A stretch of 10,128 bases of DNA, from assembly GCA_035493895.1 (NCBI GenBank), contig DATJHM010000221.1, forward strand, positions 1 through 10,128. The letters run 5' to 3'. Each line of letters starts with the position of its first letter. The first letter of the stretch is position 1. The position numbers were made by a program, and so were the translations under genes. Positions 1 through 6,238 of this stretch are shown here, in pieces. The notes under the pieces are model-generated. The model ran no database searches. It was not told the DNA's origin and worked only from the letters and a program-made list of their open reading frames with translations. The DNA comes from DATJHM01 sp035493895. GTDB lineage: Bacteria; Chloroflexota; Ktedonobacteria; Ktedonobacterales; Ktedonobacteraceae.

Positions 1-726
1 CGGCTCATGGAACCCCTCTTCGCGCAACGGGAAGGCTGGATGCGCATCTATCCCGACCTGCCTGGCACCGGGCTCACCCCGGGTCTGGATGTGGCCACGC
101 ACGATCAGGTACTCAATACGATGCTGGCGTTCATCGACAAGATCATCCCCGGTCAGCGCTTCGTGATCGCTGGTCTTTCCTATGGTGGGTACCTGACGCG
201 TGGTGTAGTCTACCACAGAGCGGCATTGATCGATGGCGTGCTGCTCTGTATCCCCCAGATGAAGACAGATCCTGCACAGGTCCAGCTCCCACCCTCTACC
301 ACCCTTGTGGCAGATCCGGCGCTGATGGCCCGGTTAGAGCCGGACGAGGCACAGATCATTGCGGACCTCGCCGTGGTACAGAGTCCCACGGTGGTAGAGG
401 CGATGCGCGATGTGCTGGCACAGGTGCAGAGGGCCGACCATGCTTTTGTCTCGCGGTTGGAGGTGGCTGGTCCCTTTTCCTTTGTTGTAGATCCCTTACC
501 CACCCCCTTTGCTGGTCCTGCGCTTATTCTGACTGCGCGACAGGACCACATTTGTGGATACCGGGACGCCTGGGATCTGCTGGATAGCTATCCCCGGGCG
601 ACGTTCGCTGTGCTCGATCGGGGCGGACATTTTGTGGATATCGAGCAGGATGTGCTGTGCCGGGCGCTCATACGCGAGTGGTTGGATCGAGTGGAGGAGT
701 GTACCACAGATCTCGACCACTCATAG
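1..726 (+). CDS. alpha/beta hydrolase, 5'-truncated by the window edge
   Basis: The frame is open to the first base, and the residues before the first ATG (position 7) read R-L, so the N-terminus with the beta-strand/oxyanion HG motif lies outside the window. From that ATG, 239 residues are visible. The early stretch YPDLPGTGLTPG (residues 15-26) is the usual loop after the HG region. The nucleophile elbow GLSYGG puts Ser at residue 58, and GxSxGG is the family signature. The likely acid is Asp180 in ARQDHICGY and the catalytic His is His208 in RGGHFVDIE, so the triad is complete. A cap segment lies roughly at residues 85-160. The fold is clear but the substrate is not; esterase, lactonase or C-C hydrolase are all possible. 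It is cytoplasmic, with no signal sequence in view. It converges with the oxidoreductase at 874-1788. I am confident of the family and not of the reaction. Confidence 0.88.
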   Translation, partial: RLMEPLFAQREGWMRIYPDLPGTGLTPGLDVATHDQVLNTMLAFIDKIIPGQRFVIAGLSYGGYLTRGVVYHRAALIDGVLLCIPQMKTDPAQVQLPPSTTLVADPALMARLEPDEAQIIADLAVVQSPTVVEAMRDVLAQVQRADHAFVSRLEVAGPFSFVVDPLPTPFAGPALILTARQDHICGYRDAWDLLDSYPRATFAVLDRGGHFVDIEQDVLCRALIREWLDRVEECTTDLDHS

Positions 727-814
727 GTATCCAACGTCGTCCTGCCGTCATGTCCTGGCCAGTCCACTGATGAGACACCGAACGAATGGTGTCATGGCGA
801 TGAAAGAGATCACG

Positions 815-856
815 GCCCGCGACTGGGCGGTGATGAAAACCGTGGTGGTCGCGGGC
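815..856. repeat. inverted repeat between convergent genes
   Basis: GCCCGCGAC (815-823) and GTCGCGGGC (848-856) form a perfect 9-bp stem. A second inner stem CGGT/ACCG (828-831 with 839-842) encloses a 7-base loop. It sits 18 bases beyond the stop of the minus-strand oxidoreductase, where a terminator would be expected. No clean T-run follows on either strand, so calling it an intrinsic terminator is only a possibility. The rest of 727-873 holds nothing I recognise. Confidence 0.35.
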
Positions 857-873
857 ACTCCTGATTTTCGTGC

Positions 874-1788
874 TCAGACGGTGAGGATAATCTTGGCAGT
901 ACCCCCCTTTTCGGCGATTGCCTGTGCTTCGGCGGCATCAGCGAGCGGCATGATACGCTCGACCGGGATCGTCAGCTTGCCGTCGCGTACCGCTTCTGCA
1001 TAGCGCAAGATCGTTGCGGAGTTGACTGGCGCGATAACGATATTGATCTGAATAGTAGGATACAGCGCAGCGTTTCGCGGGTTTTGCGTTGGGAAACAAC
1101 CAAACGTGCCACCTTCCTTGACTCTGGTAAGGAGCAGGCTGGCGGACTCCCCACCGACAGTGTCGGCGACGCAGTCGAGAGGGCCGAGTTTATCAATCGC
1201 TGCATCATCATCAATAGCGATGGCCTCGCTCACTCCGGGAAGTTGTCGAGCAGCGTCCAGTCGCTTGCCACGAACGCCAGCAATGACGCGAGCCCCGATC
1301 TGCGATGCTGCGAAGACTGCTGAGCGACCGACGCCACCTAAAGCCCCCGTGATGAGGACGGTCTGACCGGGTTGGACCCTGGCACCAAGCCGTATCATCG
1401 CATCGCCCGTGATGTTGACCAGTGGAAGCGTGGCCGCGGTGGTCATCTCCAGGCCATCGGGAATCTTGACGAGGTCGGTGGCTTTGACGGTACAGAGTTC
1501 GGCGTAGGTATGTCGAGCCACAGCCATGACGCGGTCGCCAGGCTCAAAATTGGTAACGCCCTCACCGACCTCGACAACGGTGCCAGCGAGGTCAAGGCCG
1601 GGGATGTAGGGGAACGCTATCGGAATGAAGCTCTTGACTGCACCAGAGCGTACCCGCCAATCAGCAGGGTTGATGCTGGTGGCCGCGACGCGCACGAGCA
1701 CCGAGCCTTCGGAGGGTCTGGGGTCTGCGATATCTTCATAGACGAGATTTGACGCGGGACCGTACTCGTGGAGAACGATTGCTTTCAT
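874..1788 (-). CDS. NADP-dependent zinc-free MDR oxidoreductase (quinone oxidoreductase-like)
   Basis: This 304-residue protein has the length and order of the quinone-oxidoreductase/zeta-crystallin branch of the medium-chain dehydrogenases. The GroES-like domain spans residues 1-120: the MKAIVLHEYG start, the TSINPADWRVRSG segment at 38-49, IPGLDLAGTV at 62-71 and FEPGDRV at 81-87. The Rossmann domain begins with the nucleotide-binding AxxGxxG turn at 149-154 (GALGGVG). It lacks the cysteine cluster of zinc alcohol dehydrogenases, so hydride transfer from NAD(P)H to a quinone or enone is the family expectation. The substrate is unknown. The start is supported by GAGGAAAA a few bases upstream of ATG on the minus strand. 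It is probably monocistronic. It lies downstream of a strong minus-strand promoter about 350 bases away (2139-2168) that could contribute transcription. The family call is firm. Confidence 0.93.
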   Translation of the reverse strand: MKAIVLHEYGPASNLVYEDIADPRPSEGSVLVRVAATSINPADWRVRSGAVKSFIPIAFPYIPGLDLAGTVVEVGEGVTNFEPGDRVMAVARHTYAELCTVKATDLVKIPDGLEMTTAATLPLVNITGDAMIRLGARVQPGQTVLITGALGGVGRSAVFAASQIGARVIAGVRGKRLDAARQLPGVSEAIAIDDDAAIDKLGPLDCVADTVGGESASLLLTRVKEGGTFGCFPTQNPRNAALYPTIQINIVIAPVNSATILRYAEAVRDGKLTIPVERIMPLADAAEAQAIAEKGGTAKIILTV

Positions 1789-1941
1789 GCTTTTCCTCGA
1801 TTTCTTGAGAACTGTTTCTGATCGTACAGACGCATTTTCTGATAGTTATAGAGATGCAGAGCACCATCCTCATTGGTCGTTGTCTTCCGGTCCGTTCATC
1901 CTCAAGATCTGTCGTCGTGAGGAGTGACCCTGAGCCTCACA

Positions 1942-2095
1942 TCAGTTGTTGAAGTAGTGCTCTTCAAGATCCGGGAGAAGTCGCGGGTGCACAGGCCGCC
2001 ATCCCAGGAGTTCCTGGGTCTGTGCAGAAGACCTCGGGAGGTCGCGCGCCGCCACTCTGCCGAGAAAAGGACCGAAGTGGGCGTCTGCCTTCTTC
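1942..2095 (-). pseudogene. C-terminal remnant of an NAD-dependent epimerase/SDR
   Basis: On the minus strand the last ~50 codons before the stop read like the end of an atypical (extended) SDR/NAD-dependent epimerase. They include HFGPFLGRVAARDLP, then SSAQTQELLGWRPVHPRLLP and a final DLEEHYF. The pattern SSA-T-LLGW-P-HP-LL-DLE--YF is one I know from the C-termini of these enzymes. No Rossmann domain, GxxGxxG motif or YxxxK catalytic site is present anywhere upstream. The reading frame runs straight back into the promoter/palindrome at 2124-2168, so an internal deletion appears to have removed some 200 or more residues. No ribosome binding site precedes it. It is very unlikely to be functional. 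The assignment rests on motif memory over a short segment and should be checked by a protein search. Confidence 0.55.
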
Positions 2096-2123
2096 TGGTA
2101 AATCAAACGTAAGTGTGGTAAAG

Positions 2124-2168
2124 TGAGGCTACCTCCATATAATAACGGAGGAACCCTCATTTTGTCAA
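2124..2168 (-). promoter_or_regulatory. promoter with overlapping 36-bp operator-like palindrome
   Basis: On the minus strand there is a perfect -35 TTGACA (plus 2163-2168), an 18-bp spacer and a -10 TATTAT (plus 2139-2144). Lying over the spacer and -10 is a palindrome at 2124-2159. Its outer arms are TGAGG/CCTCA (2124-2128 with 2155-2159) and its inner arms CCTCC/GGAGG (2132-2136 with 2147-2151). In all, 12 of 18 position pairs are complementary around the centre. The plus strand also carries TATAAT at 2138-2143, though without a convincing -35. A palindrome inside a promoter next to a TetR gene is the classic operator arrangement; here the TetR gene is dead. The promoter fires toward the SDR remnant and, beyond it, the MDR oxidoreductase. 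Confidence 0.6.
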
Positions 2169-2203
2169 GTACCACTCTCTCTGGGAGAAAGGAGAAGCAT
2201 GAA

Positions 2204-2435
2204 ATGAACGAGCCACCAGGCAGGAGCCCAATGCGAGCTGATGCCGGCGCAACTATGCCAGCCTGCTAAAGACGGTGCGAGTCGCGGTCTCGGAGCGTGG
2301 CGCTGCATTGTCCTGGAGGACATTGCCAGGCCGGCTGGGGTCGCAATCGGAACGTTGTACCGCCACTTCCCCACGCGTCAGGATCTCCTTGTTGTTTCTG
2401 GGAATAGCTTTTGCTCCCTTTGTTGTTGCTGTTAG
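2204..2435 (+). pseudogene. broken and truncated TetR-family regulator
   Basis: An AAAGGAGAAGC ribosome binding site precedes ATG at 2204, which begins MNEPPGRSPMRADA. The frame then shifts at about 2244, where one missing base would restore RRNYASLLKTVRVAVSERGA. It shifts again at about 2312, where one base is missing in a C run before LEDIARPAGVAIGTLYRHF. That last part is the TetR helix-turn-helix recognition region, ending PTRQDLLV near 2393. After this, similarity stops and a short unrelated tail reaches a stop at 2433-2435. The ~130-residue ligand-binding domain is absent. An intact relative would be around 190 residues. The reconstructed N-terminus is convincing TetR; two frameshifts plus loss of the effector domain make this a pseudogene. 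Its likely former operator is the palindrome 45 bases upstream. Confidence 0.85.
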
Positions 2436-2476
2436 CAGATAGCTAATCTAGTATCAGCATCAAAGGGAATGCACGC

Positions 2477-3436
2477 ATGGAAAAGCAAGAAGATCGTTCT
2501 TTACGGGAACGTACGGGTATCACGGTGTCGGCCACAGATCCGGCTACACTTGTTACAACGCTTGTCGAGATTGAGCAGGCGAGGGTTGATCATGTGTGGG
2601 TGAGTTTTGGCCCAATACAAAGTCCAGATTTGTTGACGACGCTGGCAGCGGTGGCCGCACGGACAACGCATCTGAAGTTAGGAACCGCCGTTGTTCAGAT
2701 CCCTTCGCGCCACCCTGTGCTCATGGCACAGCAAGCGTTGAGCCTCAGCCGTCTCGCCCCGGGTCGGCTGAGATTGGGAATAGGAACGGGCGTGGCTACA
2801 CTGGCAAAGAGCATCTACGGTGTAGAAATGGATAAGCCGCTCGCCTACCTGCGGGAATATATGCAGGTGCTTCGTTCGCTGCTCCAGCAGGGAGAGGTCC
2901 ATCACCAGGGGCACTATTTCAGTGTTGATGTTACGCTCCAGGCTCCGGCGCAGGTTCCCCTGTACGTGTCAGCGCTTGGACTGGCGGCTTTTCGTCTCGC
3001 GGGCGAAATAGCCGATGGCGCTCTCCCCTATGTCTCTCCGATTCCCTATCTGCTCAGTACCGCGCAATCCGCTCTGAGCGCTGGAGCGGCCGCAGCGGGG
3101 AGACCTCGTCCGCCAATTGTGGCGCATGTGCCAGTTGTTTTGACGGAAGATCGAGCGCTTGCATTGCAGGTGGGGCGGCAGGCGTTCCGCTTTTATACGA
3201 CGCTCCCGACGTATCGCAACATGTTCGCGGCCGCAGGTTTTTCGAAACAAGAGATTACATCTGTTTCGGATCATCTTATTGAAAGCATTATAATCTCTGG
3301 CGACGAGAGCAAGGTACGCGAGCGCTTGCTGGAACTGTTCGCGCAGGGCGTTGACGAACTGACGATAGGCGTTGTGCCGATCTCCGATGCCGCCCAGGAG
3401 ACGGTTCGTCTGGCACGGCTCGTAGGTCGGTTGTAG
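2477..3436 (+). CDS. LLM-class flavin-dependent oxidoreductase (luciferase-like TIM barrel)
   Basis: The 319-residue protein matches bacterial luciferase-like monooxygenases and F420-dependent reductases. Residues 13-43 form the first barrel strand and helix. Residues 67-105 carry the KLGTAVVQIPSRHP--MAQQALSLS core and the strand RLRLGIGTG. Residues 123-148 hold the typical AYLREYMQVLRSLLQQGEVHHQG helix/turn, and 161-185 hold VPLYVSALG and AGEIADGALPYVSP. The cofactor (FMN or F420) and substrate cannot be read from sequence. An AAAGGGA Shine-Dalgarno ends eight bases before this ATG, supporting the start. The N-terminus is slightly longer than in many relatives but lacks a signal peptide, so it is cytosolic. 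It follows directly on the dead TetR gene, and with the MDR enzyme and SDR remnant it forms a redox-gene patch. Confidence 0.92.
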   Translation: MEKQEDRSLRERTGITVSATDPATLVTTLVEIEQARVDHVWVSFGPIQSPDLLTTLAAVAARTTHLKLGTAVVQIPSRHPVLMAQQALSLSRLAPGRLRLGIGTGVATLAKSIYGVEMDKPLAYLREYMQVLRSLLQQGEVHHQGHYFSVDVTLQAPAQVPLYVSALGLAAFRLAGEIADGALPYVSPIPYLLSTAQSALSAGAAAAGRPRPPIVAHVPVVLTEDRALALQVGRQAFRFYTTLPTYRNMFAAAGFSKQEITSVSDHLIESIIISGDESKVRERLLELFAQGVDELTIGVVPISDAAQETVRLARLVGRL

Positions 3437-3540
3437 AGAATAGAGATATGTCGAGTGGAGTAACGGGTCGTTCGTCAGTAAAGAGATAAGTCAAGCGTAT
3501 CACAGCTTTGTGAACGAGGCTCCAAAGAAGGGGATTTTCC

Positions 3541-3570
3541 TTGTTCCGCCATCATGCAATCAGTTATACT
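3541..3570 (+). promoter_or_regulatory. candidate promoter of the pentapeptide-repeat gene
   Basis: TTGTTC (3541-3546) and TATACT (3565-3570) are separated by 18 bases and lie about 40 bases before the preferred start at 3611. A 6-bp inverted repeat AGAGAG-TTC-CTCTCT (3577-3591) follows in the leader. The -35 match is weak. If this promoter is used, the upstream in-frame ATG at 3554 cannot be the start. Confidence 0.35.
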
Positions 3571-3610
3571 GAACACAGAGAGTTCCTCTCTTCCGAAGCG
3601 AAAGGAAAGC

Positions 3611-4060
3611 ATGAGCATGGCGGATCAGACACTTGTTGATTTACTCAAGCAAGGGGTTGCTACAACGTGGAATGCCTGGCGCGCTCAACATTCCGGGCAG
3701 ATGGTGGATTTGCGTGAGGCGGACCTGGATTATGCGAATCTGGGAGAATGTAATCTTGCCAGGACCAATCTCCAGGGGGCCAGTTTGCGCAACGCTGATC
3801 TCAATAATGCCAATCTGGGACACGCGAACCTGATCGACACAGATTTTACCGGCGCGAACCTTGCCAGGGCCACGTTCTACGCTGCGGACCTGACGCGGGC
3901 AACGTTGCGCGATGCCGATTTGAGCGGGGCAAATCTGAGTCATGCGGATCTGAGCGAAGCGGATCTGACAAAAGCTGATATCAGCGAAACGAATTTAAGC
4001 GAAACGCTAGTCACCCCTCAACAATTGAAATTAGCCCGTTCCGCACGAGATTTCTTTTAA
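3611..4060 (+). CDS. pentapeptide-repeat protein
   Basis: From ATG 3611 the product is 149 residues. Residues 1-31 form a short helical lead-in containing the TTWNAWRAQH segment (18-27) that often precedes pentapeptide tracts. Residues 32-131 are 20 consecutive A(D/N)Lxx pentapeptides in unbroken register, from VDLRE to TNLSE. That predicts a right-handed quadrilateral beta-helix of five coils. A short cap, TLVTPQQLKLARSARDFF, ends the protein. I chose this start because AAAGGAAAGC sits directly before it and because a candidate -10 lies between it and the upstream in-frame ATG at 3554, which has no ribosome binding site. It has no signal peptide or membrane segment. Some family members mimic DNA and protect gyrase, but most have no known role and none is claimed here. 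A terminator follows at 4139. Confidence 0.93.
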   Translation: MSMADQTLVDLLKQGVATTWNAWRAQHSGQMVDLREADLDYANLGECNLARTNLQGASLRNADLNNANLGHANLIDTDFTGANLARATFYAADLTRATLRDADLSGANLSHADLSEADLTKADISETNLSETLVTPQQLKLARSARDFF

Positions 4061-4110
4061 TTCCTCTTTTTCTGCGGGCATAAAACCAGGCAAATTGGTG
4101 TTCTACAATT

Positions 4111-4209
4111 AAGATATCTTTTCTCAAAACGATTTGTGATGGTCCCTGGAGGAAGGGGGCCATTGTTTTGTTTGATTGGTATCAAAAAAATTGAGTAGAA
4201 AAATATCTT
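4111..4209. repeat. pair of near-identical AT-rich palindromes flanking the terminator
   Basis: AAGATATCTT (4111-4120) is a perfect 10-bp palindrome. AAAATATCTT (4200-4209), one base different, lies just before the exporter's ribosome binding site. Written as an inverted repeat, ATTAAGATAT (4108-4117) pairs exactly with ATATCTTAAT (4203-4212). The two copies bracket the terminator and the only space available for the exporter's promoter, so an operator pair is conceivable. In AT-rich DNA, chance is a serious alternative. Confidence 0.3.
4139..4174 (+). terminator. rho-independent terminator after the pentapeptide gene
   Basis: ATGGTCCC (4139-4146) pairs with GGGGCCAT (4156-4163) in an 8-bp stem with one G-U and a 9-base loop. 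The T-rich run TTGTTTTGTTT follows immediately. It lies about 80 bases beyond the pentapeptide stop and before the exporter, making the two genes separate units. Confidence 0.75.
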
Positions 4210-4229
4210 AATAGTAGAGGAGGCAAAAA

Positions 4230-5840
4230 ATGTATGAGAAAAGAAAAGGTGCTAAACATGGAAAATTTGAAACAGCTTCACATGCGAAAGTAGAACCTTC
4301 TTCTCCAGATCATATCCTCTCAACAGACCCCGTTCCCGCTAATACCACCACGAACGCGTTATCCAGCGAGCAACCTGCTGCTACCGATGTCACGATAAGT
4401 CCGGCTGTGGTAACGAGCGCAGCGGTGAATAAATGGGCCGTGCTGATCCTTGCGGCTTTGAGTACGTTCATGACGACGCTGGATGGTTCAATCGTGAATA
4501 TCGGCATACCCGCCATCTCGCAGACCTTCCATGTGGGCGTGAGCGGTCCAATCGAGTGGATTATCATCGGCTATCTTGTGATCATTGCGGCAGTCCTTTT
4601 AACCTGTGGTCGTGTTGCGGATATGATCGGGCGAAAACCGATTCTGATGTCGGGGTTGGTTATCTTTATCGCAGGGTCCGCCTTATGCGGCATGGCCCCT
4701 TCGCTGTTACTGTTGATTCTGGCGCGTCTGTTTCAGGGGCTGGGGGGAGCACTTATTTTTTCCGTAAATATTGCGATGATCACCAGCACGTTCCCGAACA
4801 AAGAACGGGGCCTGGCACTTGGTTTGAATGCGGTCGTGGCGTCGCTGGGCGTGAGCGCAGGGCCAACTATTGGCGGTATCATTACGCAATTTTTGACCTG
4901 GCGTTGGATTTTTTATGTGAATGTTCCGGTGGGGATCGCCGTTCTGGCGGCCGCTTTCTACTTTTACAAGGAGAACTATAACCGCGAAGGGCAAACCGGA
5001 CGATTTGACCCGGTCGGCGCGGTTTTGCTGGGAGCTGGTCTGGCTCTGGTCACGCTGGCTCTTTCCTTTGGGCAGGAATGGGGCTGGTTTTCGCTGGCAA
5101 CAATGGGCACGCTCGTGCTTGGTATTCTGATCCTCGTGGCGGCAGTGTATGTCGAAAATCACGTAGAGCATCCTATCCTGGATCTGTACCTGTTACGCAA
5201 TCGTGTATTTGTATTTGCAAATATTAGCTTTATGCTGTGCATGATGGCGTTATTCGCGCCAGGTTTTATTATGCCCTTCTACTTTGAGCAGTTGCGTGGA
5301 TTTTCGACGATCGAAACCGGGCTGTTGTTGACGCCGTTATCGTTGATGCTGGCGATTGTTGCGCCGTTTAGTGGCATGCTGGCAGATCGTTTTGGCTCAC
5401 GCTGGCTCTCTCCGATAGGATTAGCCATTGCTTGTTTCGGCCTGTTTCTCGTCAGTCAGGTGAACGTACATAGCTCGCTGTGGGATATTATCTGGCGTCT
5501 GGGCGTGACTGGCTTCGGTCAGGGCATTTTTCAGTCTCCTAATACGCGTACAATGATGGGGGCAGCACGGCGCGAGGCACAGGGCGAAGCATCGGGCTTG
5601 CTGGCGACCGGACGCGTGATCGGGCAAAGCTTGAGTGTTGCGCTGGCTGGCACCATTTTTGCGGCTCTGGGGAGTGCCGCAGCTGGCAATACGCTCTACT
5701 TGCAAGGAAAGACGCTCTCTGCGACCAGAATAAGTTCCTTGCAGACCGTGTTTGACAGCGGCTTCCATGCCTCATTGCTGGTCTGTGCGCTCTTTGCAGC
5801 CGTTGGCATCTTTACGGCGATTGCGCGCGGCAAACAATAA
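4230..5840 (+). CDS. MFS drug exporter, DHA2 (14-TMS) family
   Basis: The 536-residue product is a proton-coupled efflux permease of the EmrB/QacA type in the cytoplasmic membrane. Residues 1-67 are a hydrophilic Ser/Thr/Pro-rich tail, longer than usual for the family. The first membrane helix (69-93) carries Asp85 in the TTLDGSIVNIGIP motif. Motif A is GRVADMIGRK at 127-136, motif B is LARLFQGLGGA around 164-174, and motif C is VASLGVSAGPTIGG at 203-216. The remaining hydrophobic segments to the C-terminus suit a 14-helix arrangement. GAGGAGG six bases before the ATG supports the start. The substrate is unknown, and no adaptor or outer-membrane partner gene is adjacent, which fits a stand-alone exporter in a monoderm. 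Regulation may involve the palindrome pair just upstream. Family confidence is high. Confidence 0.95.
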   Translation: MYEKRKGAKHGKFETASHAKVEPSSPDHILSTDPVPANTTTNALSSEQPAATDVTISPAVVTSAAVNKWAVLILAALSTFMTTLDGSIVNIGIPAISQTFHVGVSGPIEWIIIGYLVIIAAVLLTCGRVADMIGRKPILMSGLVIFIAGSALCGMAPSLLLLILARLFQGLGGALIFSVNIAMITSTFPNKERGLALGLNAVVASLGVSAGPTIGGIITQFLTWRWIFYVNVPVGIAVLAAAFYFYKENYNREGQTGRFDPVGAVLLGAGLALVTLALSFGQEWGWFSLATMGTLVLGILILVAAVYVENHVEHPILDLYLLRNRVFVFANISFMLCMMALFAPGFIMPFYFEQLRGFSTIETGLLLTPLSLMLAIVAPFSGMLADRFGSRWLSPIGLAIACFGLFLVSQVNVHSSLWDIIWRLGVTGFGQGIFQSPNTRTMMGAARREAQGEASGLLATGRVIGQSLSVALAGTIFAALGSAAAGNTLYLQGKTLSATRISSLQTVFDSGFHASLLVCALFAAVGIFTAIARGKQ

Positions 5841-5900
5841 GCGCCGATCATTTTTGCTTATAGACATGCAGATAAACAATTGACCGATACCCATTTCCCT

Positions 5901-6082
5901 CGTAGCGGTGGGGTTTATCTCCGCCCATAAACCCCACCCATAAACCCAGCTCATAAACCCGGTAGTGGCACGGTGAAGTGAGAACGGAACTGTGCCTGCG
6001 AACTCGTTCCACCCTTCTCGCCCCCTTGGAGAAGAGGTGGTTCACTTCATGCCTATGGGCGGAGATAAACCCCGCCGCTATG
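5901..6082 (+). ncRNA. candidate structured RNA or MITE-like palindromic element
   Basis: Positions 5901-5929 and 6054-6082 pair over all 29 positions, with only two G-U wobbles (5902/6081 and 5909/6074). Inside, GGCA/TGCC (5967-5970 with 6050-6053) and TGAAGTGA/TCACTTCA (5974-5981 with 6042-6049) continue the stem after an unpaired 37-nt left strand and a 3-nt bulge. The stem then splits without linker bases into a short hairpin (AACG/CGTT, 5983-5986 with 6005-6008) and an 11-bp hairpin with one bulged A (6009-6040). This is a full three-way-junction fold. There is no transposase and no clear target-site duplication. It could be a structured RNA, a non-autonomous element, or a dispersed palindromic repeat. 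Expression is unproven. Confidence 0.6.
5926..5964 (+). repeat. three tandem 13-bp units
   Basis: CATAAACCC begins at 5926, 5939 and 5952, giving a strict 13-base period: CATAAACCCCACC, CATAAACCCAGCT, CATAAACCCGGTA. A fourth related copy, GATAAACCCCGCC, is at 6064-6076 in the right arm of the palindromic element. The copies are the reverse complement of GGGTTTAT at 5911-5918, so that octamer has four possible pairing partners. Confidence 0.8.
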
Positions 6083-6208
6083 CCATATCATATCACGCAA
6101 TATTACACTACACATGTAAAAACCAAAAATACCTTCTCACAACCTCCAGAGCGAATAACCGCTTGTGCACATGTATTTTTAATACAGATGAGTATATTTT
6201 AAAAGATA

Positions 6209-6238
6209 TTGCATTTATATAATACGATATTGTATAAT
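6209..6238 (+). promoter_or_regulatory. AT-rich promoter zone of the site-2 protease gene
   Basis: Two perfect TATAAT hexamers lie at 6218-6223 and 6233-6238, about 95-115 bases before the protease start. The second has TTGCAT (6209-6214) 18 bases upstream. The stretch looks like a partial direct duplication, GATATTG...TATAAT occurring at 6205 and again at 6226. The hexamers are exact, but in such AT-rich sequence they can occur by chance. The rest of 6083-6331 shows nothing else I recognise. Confidence 0.45.

Noticed and set aside
554..1003. Open plus-strand frame of about 149 codons spanning the convergent junction
   Set aside because: It overlaps the confident hydrolase and the antisense of the MDR enzyme, has no ribosome binding site and reads as out-of-frame sequence.
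1372..1752. Plus-strand open frame of 126 codons
   Set aside because: It is antisense to the GroES-like half of the MDR oxidoreductase, whose motifs fix the real frame.
1924..2112. Short plus-strand open frame of 62 codons
   Set aside because: No initiation signals or recognisable motif; the opposite strand carries the SDR C-terminal pattern.
3554..3610. N-terminal extension of the pentapeptide protein from the upstream ATG
   Set aside because: No Shine-Dalgarno before it, and a candidate -10 lies downstream of it; ATG 3611 has AAAGGA.
5926..5964. Short CRISPR-like array
   Set aside because: The 13-base units abut directly with no spacers of 25-40 bases and no cas genes are present.
5901..6082. 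Complete insertion sequence with terminal inverted repeats
   Set aside because: The 124 bases between the arms cannot encode a transposase and no target-site duplication is evident. At most it is non-autonomous.
5772..6222. Small ORFs on both strands across the palindromic element
   Set aside because: Opposite-strand products share the same LWAEINP and GGDKP words because the arms are inverted copies. They are by-products of the repeat and not genes.
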